Below are positions 24,341-35,900 of a stretch of DNA of 64,000 bases, piece by piece. Every line of letters starts with the position of its first letter. Positions within the stretch are counted from its first letter, which is position 1. This DNA is from Gentiana macrophylla. Lineage: Eukaryota; Streptophyta; Magnoliopsida; Gentianales; Gentianaceae. The stretch lies in the NCBI GenBank assembly GCA_026214975.1, contig JAOBSW010000555.1, positions 310,001-374,000 on the forward strand, given 5' to 3'. The position numbers and the translations under genes are program-made. The notes beneath the pieces were generated by a model. The model had not been told where the DNA came from. It made no database searches and saw only the letters and a list, made by a program, of their open reading frames with translations.

Positions 24341-25277
24341 ATTTTTTCAAATTATTATTGTATACTGTATTGTGTTTATTTGTTGAAAGCTAATTTGTCA
24401 TGGAAAAATACAATATTAGTTGTAAATTATTTATTTTTGACTATTTTTTATAACTTATTATTATGTTTCTTTGAAATGTACCCTTAATATTTGACCTTGA
24501 TTAATATTTTTAGCATACACATTTAATTTTATACCTATTAATTACTCATTATCTTTTCACTTTAGGTATATAATAATAAAGCATTGCATAAAATGGAATA
24601 TGCCATATTATAACAAAGAAAAATTTCATTTTTGAAGGGACATATGGAGTAACTATCATCGTAAATGATGACACAACGTCCTCTATTGTTTCCATTATGC
24701 ACCGATAGTGTTTAGACCAAAACGACGTAAACGATGTTGTTTTGGTCCTATGTTTGTAAAAACATGTTAAAACATCAATATGACATTTTTAATTTGATTG
24801 TTTTTCTGTGAAGGAGGTTTTGTACATCGTAAAGGTTTTTCTTGATTTTCCTGAATCGTAAAGGATTTTCTTCACAGGTCGATTGTGTGCACCGTAGAGG
24901 ATCCGAGCTCACTTACAAGAGTGTGTACATAGAGACATCAACGACCCGATGTACTATATTGAGTCATTGCAATCTTGTTTTGTACGACATAACGTTAAAC
25001 GAACACAAAAAATGTCTCGAATTTATGTCATTTTAATGTAGAGTCAGAAAAGTGACATATTTTGTACGACATAACATTAAACTGACGCAAAAAATGTCAC
25101 GAATTTATGACATAAATAATGAGTGTCGGTTAATTGTCGGCACTTCACGACATAAAACAATATGTCGTAGAAATGTCGTACTTTCGTGGCAATTAATAAC
25201 TAGTGCTGGAAAATATACGACAATTATTAAAATGACACAAACAAAGTGTCGCCAAAGTCCTGTTTTGGTGTAGTTTC

Positions 25278-26540
25278 CTTCTCTGTAGTCGCATAATTCC
25301 TGGCGTAATAGATAGGTTTAAAGATTTTATTCTCCCCTTGTCCCATAGCTGCTCCAACTTCCGTGTCACTCGTATCACACATAAGCTCAAAAATTTTGTT
25401 CCAATCTGGTGCTACCAGAATTGGGGCGGTTATAAGCATTTTCTTTAGTGAGTTGAATGTTTTCTTACATTCTTCTCCAAACACAAAAGGTACATCTTTT
25501 TCAAGTAATTCCGTCAAAGGACTACCAACTTTAGAGAAGTCCTTGATAAATCTTCTATAGAATCCTGTGTGACCAAGAAAGGCTGGCAATGTCTTTAAGT
25601 TTGTCGGAGCAGGTAACTTCTCTATTACGTATATCTTTGCCTTATCAACCTCCATTCCTTTCTGCGAAATCTTATGACCCAACACTTTTCCTTCTGTAAC
25701 CATGAAATGACATTTCTCCCAGTTACGTACAAGGTTGGTCTCTTGACATCTCTTTAGCACTTTACTCAAATTTTCCAAGCATTTATCAAAGCTATCTCCA
25801 AATACAGAGAAATCATCAAAGAAAATTTCCTAAAAATCCTCCACCATGTCCGCAAATAATGACATCATGCACATTTGGAATGTTGCTGGTATATTACAAA
25901 GTCTAAAAGGCATGCGATTGTATGCAAAATTTCCATAGGGACATGTGAAAGTGGTCTTCCCATGGTCCTCAGGGGCATTATGGATCTGATAGTAACCAGA
26001 ATATCCATCTAAGAAATAATAAAAAGCATGACCGCTTAATCTTTCTAACATCTGGTCAATGAATGGTAGGGGAAAATGATCTTTACGAGTTATGTCATTC
26101 AGTATCCTGAAATCAATGCAAACTCGATGTCCAGTAATTAGTCTCACAAGGATTAACCCATCAAACTCATTGGTTGGACATTGAATCCTCCTTTCTTGGG
26201 CACTACATGAATCGGGCTTACTCACCCACTGTCTGCAATTAGGGAAATGATTCTCATCTCCAACATCTTTATAATTTCTTCCTTAACAACATTATTTAGT
26301 TGTGGAGTCAAACTTCTTTGAGGTTGTGCTACCGCTTTCTTCTCAGGGTCTACAGAAGTCTTATGCATGCACACCGATGAGATTATTCCTCTAATATCTG
26401 CAATCGTCCATCCAAACGCTCCCTTATGCTCTCTCAGTACTCTTAAAAGTTTCTCTTCCTCTAAAGGTGATAATGACGAGGAAATTATATGGGGAAGATC
26501 ATCATCTTGTAAGTATATGTACTTCAGGTGAGATGGCAAA
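25278..26540 (-). pseudogene. Gypsy reverse transcriptase and start of RNase H
   Basis: The minus strand reads the RT connection (EHKGAFGWTIADI, 26440-26400), palm motifs (RVCIDFRILNDITRKDHFPL, FYYFLDGYSGYYQI, MPFRLCNIPATFQMCM), then a TAG stop before EIFFDDFSVFG, the active-site box with its two Asp retained. Thumb and RNase H follow (LRNW-like VRNWEKCHFMV, LGHTGFYRRFIKDFS, LLITAPI-like MLITAPILVAPDW, CDTSDTEVGAAMGQ), ending TTEKE at the CACTA-like insertion. Frameshifts near 26222 and 25800 add to the stop. It continues at 9627-9325. Confidence 0.88.
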
Positions 26541-26817
26541 TGTTTCCACGTTAAGTTCCTTGGTGGCTCTTCTAGCGATGATCTTAACAGCTTACCAGTT
26601 AATTGTAAGTCAATGTACTTGTGCCATCAAGGTATATGAATGGTTCATCCTAAATCCATAGAAGATATAGGCTCTACTTCTCACACTTGACCTTCGCTAC
26701 ACCTTGGCTAGGTTTCCTCATAACTTTCTACTTCCTCTTTCAGGAGCAGAGTCTCTGCTACCTCAGGGTCTAGTGCCACTTGTTGATATAATTCCAAAAC
26801 AAGCTTGTCTATGACAT

Positions 26818-27192
26818 CTAGAATATAACATGCTGCTCCATGTCTTGAGCATACTTCATTGAATTCATCACATTGAACACTACTTTGTCCTCATTCATTC
26901 TCAGAATCAGCTCACCCTTATGAACATCTATCAATGTCTTGCTCATTGCTTGGAAAGGTCTTTCTAAGATCAACGGAACATTGTGTTTAGCCTCCATGTC
27001 TAGCACCATAAAGTTTACAGGGAATACAAACTTATCAACTTTTACCAAAACGTCCACCACCACTCCACAATGTTGCTTCATAGACCTATCTGCTAATTGA
27101 AGGGTTATAGATGTTTCGTTCAACTCTTTCATGCCTAACTTATGAAAGATGGAGAGTGGTATAAGATTGACACTGGCTCCAAGATCACACAA
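26818..27192 (-). pseudogene. Gypsy retropepsin-like protease
   Basis: CDLGASVNLIPLSIFHKLG is the active-site region: DLGAS replaces the usual D-T/S-G of retropepsins, as is common in Athila/Tat elements. VPLILERPFQAM stands where the family has I-L-G-R-P-F. It would process the Gag-Pol polyprotein. It lies in the expected order between gag and RT; its frame is open but not fused to the neighbours. Confidence 0.8.
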
Positions 27193-27567
27193 TGCTTTAT
27201 TTAGGCAAACTCCTTTAATTGTGCAAGGTATGAGGAAGCTCCCAAGATCTTTACACTTAGGAGGCAGTTTGCATCACAAAACTGCCAAGCATTCCTCGTT
27301 AAGGCAAATAATCTCAAGGTCTAATAATTTCGTTTTGGTAGAGATTGCTTCCTTCAAGAACTTCACATACTCTGGCATTCCGGCCAGAGCTTCTACCAAA
27401 GGTATATTCACTTGCAACTTCTTAAACATCTCTATGAATTTTTTATAATGAGCATCATCATTATTGGGATTATATTTCCTAGGGGGATAGGGTAAAGTAG
27501 CAGAATTAATAGTTATGGTTTGTGAAGACTTACCTATTGCCTACTGCTGCTCTGCCTGCTTGTCTGC

Positions 27568-28138
27568 TTAATTTTCAGACTCTCGGTTTACCGGAGTGGT
27601 GTCCCAGTTTACCGGCCCCTCTTTTTCTCCATAATCTACTGCGTTTTGATGGTGAATGCTTTCTGATCCTTCTTGGACAGTTGCTATAACTGGTCCATGC
27701 AATTCCTTTCCATTTCTAGCCATGATTGCATTCACGTCCTTTGGATTCTTCTCAATATTACTTGGCAATCCTCCCGGAGTACGGGCTGACACTTGTCTGT
27801 GATCTGCCCTACTTGGTGCAACAGATTCTGCACTAAGGCTTCTTGATTGGCCAGTCTTGTATCATTCTTCTGACAATATGTGGTGAATTTTATATTTAGC
27901 TCAGTCATGGATTTCGTAAGTTGATTGACCGAGTCGGTCACATTTGAGCTCATTTTATCCTTGGCTGCTTCCCAACCACCTGACTTGTTGATTTGAGGCA
28001 TGAAGCCACCAGTTTGTCTTGGTCTCTCTCCACCGTTAGAATCACTTTGTCGAAAACTCCCTGTATGGTCACTTAATCTAAAACCAGGGTGGTCATGAGA
28101 ACCTAGGCGATTGTGAGACGAATCTACATCAAGCACTG
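27568..28138 (-). pseudogene. Gypsy gag, C-terminal part
   Basis: Two overlapping minus-strand frames (28136-27732 and 27792-27568) hold polar, Gln/Asn/Ser-rich sequence (SGGWEAAKDKMSSNVTDSVN, LVQNLLHQVGQITD, ARTPGGLPSNIEKN), typical of the stretch after the Athila gag core. It stops abruptly at 28138, where copia LTR sequence starts, so the gag N-terminus, leader and 5' LTR are missing. Confidence 0.7.
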
Positions 28139-28940
28139 AGATTGATCAACTCTCTGTGAATCTTATTCACACCCATCTGAATTCTTATTTTTCCATTTTT
28201 TTCTTGTCTGTTAATGCCTTCTATTTATAGCTTTGATTATCCTTGAATTTGAAATTCCGTCAGTTGGCTATTAAAAGCTGAGAATAATCCTTGATTTTAT
28301 TTTCCTTGATTACAGTGATCTAGATTTTCTTCAAGTGTTCTTCATAAAATCCGTCCTTGATTGATTTTGCATTAATTGCTTGATCTCCTTAATTTCCACA
28401 TTCAGAATAAAATGCAGATATCATACTTCACTTGCCTGTTGCTTTACCGGTTCAGTGAATCTGCTTATAAGCTGTTACTTTGCTGTTGAGATTCTCTTCA
28501 CCGTTTTTCTTGATAGTCGGCCAATAGATCTTTCACTTACCTGTTTTCTTGTTTCCTTTCTTTTTTTGATTTTCAATTTCTATGATGCTTGTACTTCACT
28601 GATCCTTGATTTTGGTGACATTAGTGTACACCATATTGAAAATGAATAGATTTCATCACTTGTAATATATCTTAGACTTACCCAAGGTCGCAAACTTCCC
28701 TGGTTGTATGTCAGTCCATAAGTCTTCAATTTCCTCTGCTGGTACTTGGCTGTCTTCACTCAGCTGATCTTCAGTCTTTCACCGAGGCATCCTACAAGTT
28801 TAGTACAATGCTTGTCCGACTGAACTTATACAACAAGTCAGACTCTAAGTAGAGTCTTATACAGATATTTCTAACTTATTTTAGGCTTTCTATAACAGAT
28901 ATTATGGCCCATCATCAAAACAAATAAAATGTTCCTAACA
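28139..28940 (-). repeat. 5' LTR of SIRE-like copia element (truncated)
   Basis: The minus strand starts TGTTAGGAACATTTTATTTG at 28940 and matches 1-667. It contains the promoter TATA box CTATAAATAG (28221-28230). It is cut about 85 bp after the TATA box, at the junction with gypsy gag, so the end of the LTR, the PBS and copia gag to integrase are missing. Confidence 0.85.
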
Positions 28941-29224
28941 GCCTCCATGTCCGGAGACAGCTCGCGAGTTCGCCGGGTTTGGGAGGTTTCAGCGGCCTCA
29001 AAATCATCTTTAGATTTGTATTTCTTAGTGAGGAATGTTCGGATGTTGGGCTGTGACGGATCCCTTGCTGTCGAAGGAGACATTAATGTTACCTTGGGTC
29101 TGTTGTGCTTGAGCGCAACCTACAGTTGTCCCATCAGTGATCTGAGTTGTGTTATGGCCGTTCCTCCTGAATGTGAGGGAAAGCCATTGAGTAGAGCAGG
29201 TCTTGCAGATCTGGTTTGAGCCAT
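28941..29224 (-). pseudogene. N-terminus of a second gypsy-type gag, interrupted
   Basis: ATG at 29224 (minus) opens MAQTRSARPALLNGF; after one TAG near residue 35 the frame continues with DPSQPNIRTFLTKKYKSKDD and RRTRELSPDMEAV, then runs into the copia LTR at 28940. Position below a TATA box and leader suggests the gag start of an LTR element, most likely gypsy. The rest would lie left of the window. A host gene start cannot be excluded. Confidence 0.4.
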
Positions 29225-30306
29225 GGATGTGCCTAGGGAGGCATGCAAGATCCAATGAAGATCTGATGGATCTGCGGTGGTAACGATGAAGATCCGATGA
29301 ATCTGGGGTGATTCAGGAAAGGATCTAAGGGATCTATGCTAGATCAGAAAAATGCAAGGTAGATCTGGTGGTTTTTTGGCTGGAAAACCAAAAGGTGGGT
29401 GTGTTCCTTTGCCGGAAACCCAAAAGTTAATTGCTTGAACACACCGGGAAACCAAAATTTGACTGTTTTCCTTCATCGGAGCCGCCGTAAAAGCATTTTT
29501 TGGGTGGTGGATCTGGCCGGAAAATGCTAAATAGCCTAATTTCATGGTAACGGAGACAACTGATAACGTTGGAGTTATCAAAAAAGGATGGAGGTGAATC
29601 TAACGATGGATATCTAGAAATAAGTGATTTGCCGGTGGTGCATGGCGGTGCTCAAAATATTTATGAAGGAAATATGAAGATGCCTAGAATGATAGTGGGT
29701 GAGCTCGACAGACAACCAATTGGCATAGGTCATTTGCGTTTATGATTATGAGCTGTCCTTTTCAGGGTACAAGTGCTGCTATTTATAGGGACTAAGAGGC
29801 GGTGGTTACAAATGACGGTAATTAAGACGTAATTAAATATAATAAAGAATGATTAACTATGTGGCCGATGTGGCAACCTCTGAGTGGACGAGCTTGCCCG
29901 TAACCGCTGCAGGTTCTTCGCCTTGTAACCGTCATGCATGAACTCTGGTTGCCTAATCAAGCAGGCTTGGTCTGAGCTGGAGGACTGCAAGCTGAGGGGC
30001 GAGTAGATCGGCCCCTAGTGCTTCAGGTCAACCTATGGAAGGCAGACTGAAGGCTTTTCCGATCGACGTCCGTTGCTTAGCCAATGATAATTCCTGGCCC
30101 AGTCTGATTATGAGGGGGTGGACTAATTGGGCCGAGGATCCTATTCGATATTGGGTCTACGTAGATGTCCAAACGTGAATGCGCGGGCTCTTTTCTGGGC
30201 TTGACGTATCACTTGTACTATTCTGAAAAAGGACAAATTTAGTCCAGAAAGCTCTTGCACTTGTTCAAAGTTGTAGATTGATGAACCATTACGTTGCACC
30301 GAGATA
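29225..30306 (-). repeat. Probable 5' LTR/leader of the second gypsy element
   Basis: No coding frame on either strand. The minus strand has a TATA box (CTATAAATAGC, 29778-29788) about 550 bp upstream of the gag-like ATG. I see no clear PBS or LTR end, so the LTR/leader border is undefined. Confidence 0.35.
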
Positions 30307-30311
30307 ACAAA

Positions 30312-33300
30312 TATTGAATGAGTATAAACTGTTGTGTATATTACATTTGTGTAAGGAGTATATATAGTTACAAATACATGATTCTAGAAGATTTACAATA
30401 AATACGGTCTACCTATAATAAATGCGTATATACTAAAATATATCTACAATATAGTCTAATACCACCCCTCAAGTGGGACGCGGACTTGCACCCAACTTGT
30501 CATCTTTATTGAACAAAGCTCGGTCGAGGAAGGGACTTGGTAAGTGAGTCTGCAAGTTGATCATGAGAGTTAACATGGACAACCCGTAGACGACCAGAGA
30601 GAACATTGTCCCGAATGTAATGGTAATCAATCGCCACATGTTTCATACGTGAGTGGAATACAGGATTCGCACAAAATTGCGTGGTACCTAAGTTATCACA
30701 GTAGACAACGGGGGTTTGAGCGGATGGATAGCCCAGTTCATGTAGAAGGAAAGCAACCCAATGTAACTCAGTTGTGGCAGCAGCAACGGCACGATATTCA
30801 GCTTCAGTGGACGAGCGGGCTACAGTAGTTTGCTTCTTGGAACTCCAAGAGAGGGGATTTCTACCAAGGTAAACAATGTAAGCACTCGTGGAAGCATAAT
30901 TTTCCTTGTCTCCACCCTAGTCCGCATCAGCATAAGCATGTAATGGAAATGGAGAGTCACGAAAGAGTTGAAGCCCATAGTGAGAAGTGCCTGCCAGGTA
31001 ACGAAGGATACGCTTGACATGAGACCAATGGACATCAGTTGGTTGATGCATAAACTGGGATAATTTGTTGACAGCAAATGCAAGGTCCGGTCGTGTGAGA
31101 AGAAGATATTGTAGACTGCCGAGGACTATGCGGTATTGCTTCGGATCGGATAAGGGCACACCGGACGTGGAGGTGAGAGTAGAAATATCCAAGGACAGGG
31201 GTGTTGGTGTGGCATTTTCTTCTTGAAAATTAAGCTTATTAAGTAGTTCCAAAGCATAGCGGCGTTGAGATAATAATAATCCATCAGCATTATGCAAAAC
31301 TTCCACCCCTAAAAAATAAGAAAGTTGACCGAGATCTTTAAGTGCAAACCGGCCAGCCATATGAGCGATAAATTTGTCGATAATTGTAGAGTCATTTCCG
31401 GTCACGATAATGTCATCAACGTACACCAAAACATAGATAAAGAAACTGTTAGAGTTATATATAAATAACGATGTGTCAGCCGTGGAATTGATAAAACCAG
31501 TGGAAACTAGATAGCTCTTAAGTTCATCATACCAGGCCCGAGGGGCCTGTTTAAGACCATAAATGGCCTTTCGAAGCCTGCAAACATAGTCCGGGCGAGA
31601 AGGGTCAGCAAAATCAGGTGGCTGAGACAGATAAACCGTGTCAGATAAATGTCCTTGTAGAAATGCATTATTAATGTCGAGTTGGCGAAGCTTCCACCCC
31701 TACATAACAGCTAATGATAAAACAAGTTTAATAGTAGTTGATTTAACAACTGGACTAAAAGTTTCAACATAATCAAGTCCAGGTCGTTGAGTAAAACCAC
31801 GTGCAACGAGCCGAGCCTTGTAACGATCAAGTGATCCATCTGAGTGATATTTAATCCGATAAATCCATTTGGAACCGACCACATGATACTTAGGATCCGG
31901 AGGAACTAAATCCCAGGTGTGATTACGTAGTAGCGCATCGTATTCTTCTTGCATAGCATTATGCCATTGAGGGCTTTTGAGATCTTGAGTGATGGATGAT
32001 GGTTCGGAGGTTGGGGCAAGATGTGTGTGGAGATTTAATTTTTGAATGGGTTTACGGATATTATTTTTAGCACGAGTAATCATAGCATGAGTAGGTGAGG
32101 TAGGAACCGAAGGTGAAGGAGGGGACGAAGTAGAGGGCGGGAAGGAAGAGGTGGACGAGCTAGATGTATGGGAAGAAATGGTGTCGGATGATTGCAGAGA
32201 TGGAGAGGGAGGTGCGGAGGAAGGCGGAGAGGTCGGCTGGGAATGAGAGGGATCGGGTATGATTGCTTCAAAGGGAGGTAACGGGCTGGGAATGCTCGTA
32301 GATATGATAGGAGCTACAGGTTTAGCTTGAGTGGGTGGGGAGGGGTTGCCAAATGAGAAAACCTCTTCGACAAATTTAACATGACGGGATACATACAAGC
32401 GAGCATTGGACACATCATAACAGCAGTAGGCCTTTTGTGTAAGCGAATAGCCAAAGAAGACACAGGGAACGGACCGAGGTTGAAGTTTGTGATTGGTGTA
32501 AGGGCGTAGCCATGGGTAGCATAAACATCCAAATGAGCGTAGTTTGTCGTAGTTTGGGTGCTGACCAAAAATACAGAAATAAGGCGACTGCATAGATAAA
32601 GTAGGTGTGGGCAATCGGTTTATAAGGTAAACTGCCGTGGCAAAGGCATAAGGCCAGTAATTTAGTGGAATGGAAGCATGACTCATAAGGGAGAGACCGG
32701 TTTCAACTATGTGAAGATGGCGGCGTTCTGAGAACCCATTGTGTTCCGGGGTGTGCGGGGGGGACGTGTAGTGAGAAATACCGTGAGATGCTAAATGAGG
32801 ACGAAGAGTAATATATTCAGTTCCATTATCTGAGTAGAGTATTTTTATGGACAAATCAAAGTATTTTTTCGACCAGAGCTTGAAACTGTATAAACGTAGT
32901 GGTAACATCAGATTTTCTGCATAGGGGATAAAACCAGACATATTTTGTATAATGGTCAACAAAAATAACATAGTATTTAAAATCATCAAAAGATAAAACC
33001 GGGGAAGACCAAACATCCGAGAAAATTATTTCAAGGGGACGGGAGGATTGTAATGTAGACAAACCAAAACTGAGTTTGTGACTTTTATTCTCTAGACATG
33101 CCGAGCAATGAGTAAAGGATGAAGATAGAACATCTAAATGATTATTCGAGACTAATGACTGAAAAATAGGTCGAGAGGGGTGCCCAAGCCTGTGATGCCA
33201 AGTGTGTTGAGAAGTGCGGTTTGTGGCAAAAGCAAGTAGGGGCCGAGAGGGCCACTCATATAGTCCGTCTTTAACCGGTCCATGCATCAGGGGTGTTTGG

Positions 33301-34947
33301 GTCAGAAGATCCTTCACAACAAATTTATCGGGTAAGAATTCAACAGATAAATTATGATCATGACATAACTGGGAAATAGAAACTAAATTACGAGCCATGT
33401 GAGGAACACACAAAACATTATTTAGAGTAAGAGTATGAGATGTCGAGAGTGGTAAAGGAGTCGAACCAGTATGTGTAACAGGAAGGGAGGTACCATCACC
33501 AATGATCATACCATCATGACCAGGATAAGGGGCATGAAGAGAGAGATTTTGCAGGTCCGAGGTAATATGATTTGTAGCACCGGTGTCCAAAAGCCAAGGA
33601 GACGGATTCAAGCCAGCAACATTAGCTTGCTGACTTCTTGGTTGCCATGGTGTAGGAGCTCGAGTGGGCTGAGCCGTGGGCTGCAGGACGGATCGAGCGG
33701 ATCGTTCTAGCTTGAACTCAAGCTCAGGGACAAAACGAGCTGAGTGACCATGGACAGAGCATAATTGACATTTACCGTTATATGGTCGTCGGCCACGAGG
33801 GTGCGAGGATTGAGAATTGGGCTCGGTTGAAGGTACAGACTGGGGGCGAAAAGAAGATGATGGAGCTAAAGGCCTGAAACTTGAATTTGGAGGATGAAAC
33901 ACAGCATGGGCCGAGGGTTGACCAAAGCTTGAAACACGATCAGATCGAACAGCAGGAGCATAATTTAAGAGTTTCTCATGAAGCTCTTCAAAAGGCATAG
34001 CAGTCTCCCTCATTTGCACTGCTCGGGCAATTTCCAGGTAATCATCACCCAATAATTCAAAGACTAAGTCAATTATATCATCATCAGACATTTTAGCACC
34101 AAGCGTAGCTAATTCATCGGTTTTACTTTTGATGGCATAGAGAAACTCAGACATAGTACCATCACCTTTCCTGATTTTTTTGAGTGATTCCTTAATTTGG
34201 CGGATACGTCCTCGAGAAGGTTTGTTGTACGTATCAGCCAATATTTTCCAGGCTTCAGCAGAATTTTTAGCGCCTAAAATTATAGAGGTAGCATGATCAA
34301 AAAGAGAGGCCATAATTGCATTGATAATGAGCTTGTCCTGACACTTCTAGATGTTGCAGGCCGGATTGTTTTTAGGGGCACCATTAACGGTGATGGTGGG
34401 TGGAGGACAAGTATTTGTGCCATCAACAAAGCCGAAAAGATCGTAACCGTAAAGAAGGGATTCGAATTGCATATGCCAAGCAGCATAATTGGAAGCATTG
34501 AGCTTGATGGAGATTTGAGTGGCTGGGTTTAGGGGAATAATTTGAGGGAGAGAATCGGAGGTGACATCACCGGAGATGGTAGAGGAGTCACCGGAAGTCA
34601 TGGCTGATAGCAGATTTGGAGAAGAAAGAAAAAAAATGATAACCGAAAAAAAAAATAAAAGAAGTTGCAGAAGAGAAGGAATGCTGGAGAGTAAAGGAGA
34701 GATTGGAGAGAGAAAGATTTCTGGGTTAAATGAAAATGAACAACGAGAGGGGGGGAGGGGCGTAAATTCTATGCAAGAAAATAAAGCTCTGATATCATAT
34801 TGAATGAGTATAAACTGTTGTGTATATTACATTTGTGTAAGGAGTATATATAGTTACAAATACATGATTCTAGAAGATTTACAGTAAATACGGTCTACCT
34901 ATAATAAATGCGTATATACTAAAATATATCTACAATATAGTCTAATA
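30312..34947 (-). mobile_element. Young Ty1/copia element, 4.6 kb, with both LTRs and TSD
   Basis: The LTRs are 150 bp each (30312-30461 and 34798-34947) and differ at one base. They begin TATT and end AATA, an inverted pair. The TSD ACAAA lies at 30307-30311 and 34948-34952. On the minus strand the PBS TGATATCAGAGC (34786-34797, initiator-Met type with one change) touches the 5' LTR, and the PPT TGAGGGGTGG (30462-30471) touches the 3' LTR. A TATATATA promoter motif lies in the LTR. The interior is a single gag-pol frame with few breaks. Confidence 0.95.
30507..34601 (-). pseudogene. Copia gag-pol polyprotein of the young element
   Basis: Starts at ATG 34601 (MTSGDSSTISGDV). Order: gag (NASNYAAWHMQFESLLYGYD; RGRIRQIKESLKKIRKGDG), knuckle remnant (CQLCSVHGHSAR), protease (WLLDTGATNHIT), GAG-pre-integrase (WHHRLGHPSRPIFQSL, CSACLENKSHKLSF), integrase (IFSDVW, YSDNGTEY, EHNGFSERRHLHIVETG), RT (WKLRQLDINNAFLQG, YVDDIIVTG) and RNase H (SSKKQTTVARSS, NPVFHSRMKHVAIDYHYIRD), ending TAA at 30507. 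Breaks: TAG at about 34346, a one-base frameshift in an A6 run near 32868, TAG near 31702, TAG near 30917 in ADADWGG (Trp codon TGG to TAG). Otherwise full length. Confidence 0.93.
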
Positions 34948-34952
34948 ACAAA

Positions 34953-35283
34953 TATCCTTAATCATTTGAATTTAGTAAATCATTTAAGAATATAAATTCC
35001 ATGTAAAACAATGATCTATGTAGCTTCCATTTGCTCGAATAAGATAACAAATATCCTTAATCAAATGAGAAATGGTATATGCACTACATAAATGTGTAGT
35101 GTATTTTACACTATATGTTATAGTGCCATGGATTAAAATGGTGTTAACTTTATTGTGATGGGTCTCCAGAAAATAAATAGTGTTGATTATGTTGTATAGG
35201 ATGTCGTGGTAAAAATAGCAGTGGATGTATGACAGTCTAATCAAATCGACCATTAGATATTAAACAATTATATTATACCCCTT
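34953..35283. other. AT-rich flank, no gene
   Basis: Contains GATAACAAATATCCTTAATC at 35043-35062, repeating the sequence around the copia insertion point. It belongs to the local duplication that recurs near 36520. Confidence 0.5.
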
Positions 35284-35618
35284 GGGCTCCGTTTGTTTTG
35301 GCCGGAGTTTTTTTGGGCGTTTTTTTTACATCACATCACCAATCATTTCTTACAATTCTCTCACCAATCAAATCTTCAACTACAAATAAAAAATATTAAA
35401 TCATCTCTCATCATTTCACTTTATCAACTTTATTACATTTTTTACCATTATTTTATTCATTATTCTACTTTATTTCACCAATCATTTCATAATCTACACC
35501 AATCATTATTCTACTTTATTTTACACATTCAACTTTCTAATCATTACTTCAATCACTTTATCAAAAAAAACTCCAAAAAAAACTCCCAAAAAAACTCCAA
35601 CCCAAAACAAACACAACC
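35284..35618. mobile_element. MITE-like element with terminal inverted repeats
   Basis: Left end GGGCTCCGTTTGTTTTGG then GGAGTTTTTTTGGG; the right end, reverse-complemented, reads GGTTGTGTTTGTTTTGGG then GGAGTTTTTTTGGGAG. It is about 335 bp, AT-rich, non-coding, with imperfect internal CAATCATT repeats. The wording resembles short hAT- or Harbinger-type MITEs; the TSD is unresolved. Confidence 0.7.
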
Positions 35619-35629
35619 TTAAAGTTCTA

Positions 35630-35900
35630 TTTTCCATTTGCAGTCTCCGGCTTTTCTGCTTGTCTTTTCGTCCGGGTACCGTAAATATACTTGATCAACA
35701 TAAGATCATCCGCCATAACTGACAAGATTTCCTCCTATTTAAAAAAAAATTAAATGAATTTTGGAGTATGCACAGGCTATGACAGTCGAAGGATTTTCTG
35801 TCTTTTTTACATTTTTAAATAAAGATATTTTTTATTCCACTTATTTATTTTTTTCAGCCAATATAGATCACAACATTGTAGATATTATGGTCATATCTTA
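35630..35900. repeat. Local duplication, copy 1 (copy 2 at 36580-36850)
   Basis: AATGAATTTTGGAGTATGCA and the following CGAAGGATTT, TAAATA and ATATAGATCACA segments match copy 2 in the same order with about 20 percent differences. No coding frame. Confidence 0.75.

Larger units (their letters stand above)
9631..25274. mobile_element. CACTA-like DNA transposon, 15.6 kb, inserted in gypsy RNase H
   Basis: The insertion splits the gypsy RNase H and duplicates three bases (TTC on the plus strand at 9628-9630 and 25275-25277), matching the 3-bp TSD of CACTA (En/Spm) transposons. The ends are imperfect inverted repeats: left TACAACATTTTTGGC, right, reverse-complemented, ACTACACCAAAACAGG; the canonical CACTA start is incomplete at both. 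Subterminal regions (about 9650-9990 and 24940-25260) are packed with short CGACAC, GCGGCAC and ATGTCG-type repeats in both orientations, typical of the group. No TNPD-type transposase is visible; a spliced minus-strand gene remnant (10758-12902) might be a TNPA-like relic. The interior carries many later insertions. Confidence 0.6.

Noticed and set aside
32080..32271. Proline-rich ORF in the young copia element
   Set aside because: It is a shadow frame of the integrase-RT linker in the main gag-pol frame.
34293..34803. Plus-strand ORFs at the 5' end of the young copia
   Set aside because: Antisense shadows of gag and of the leader next to the PBS.
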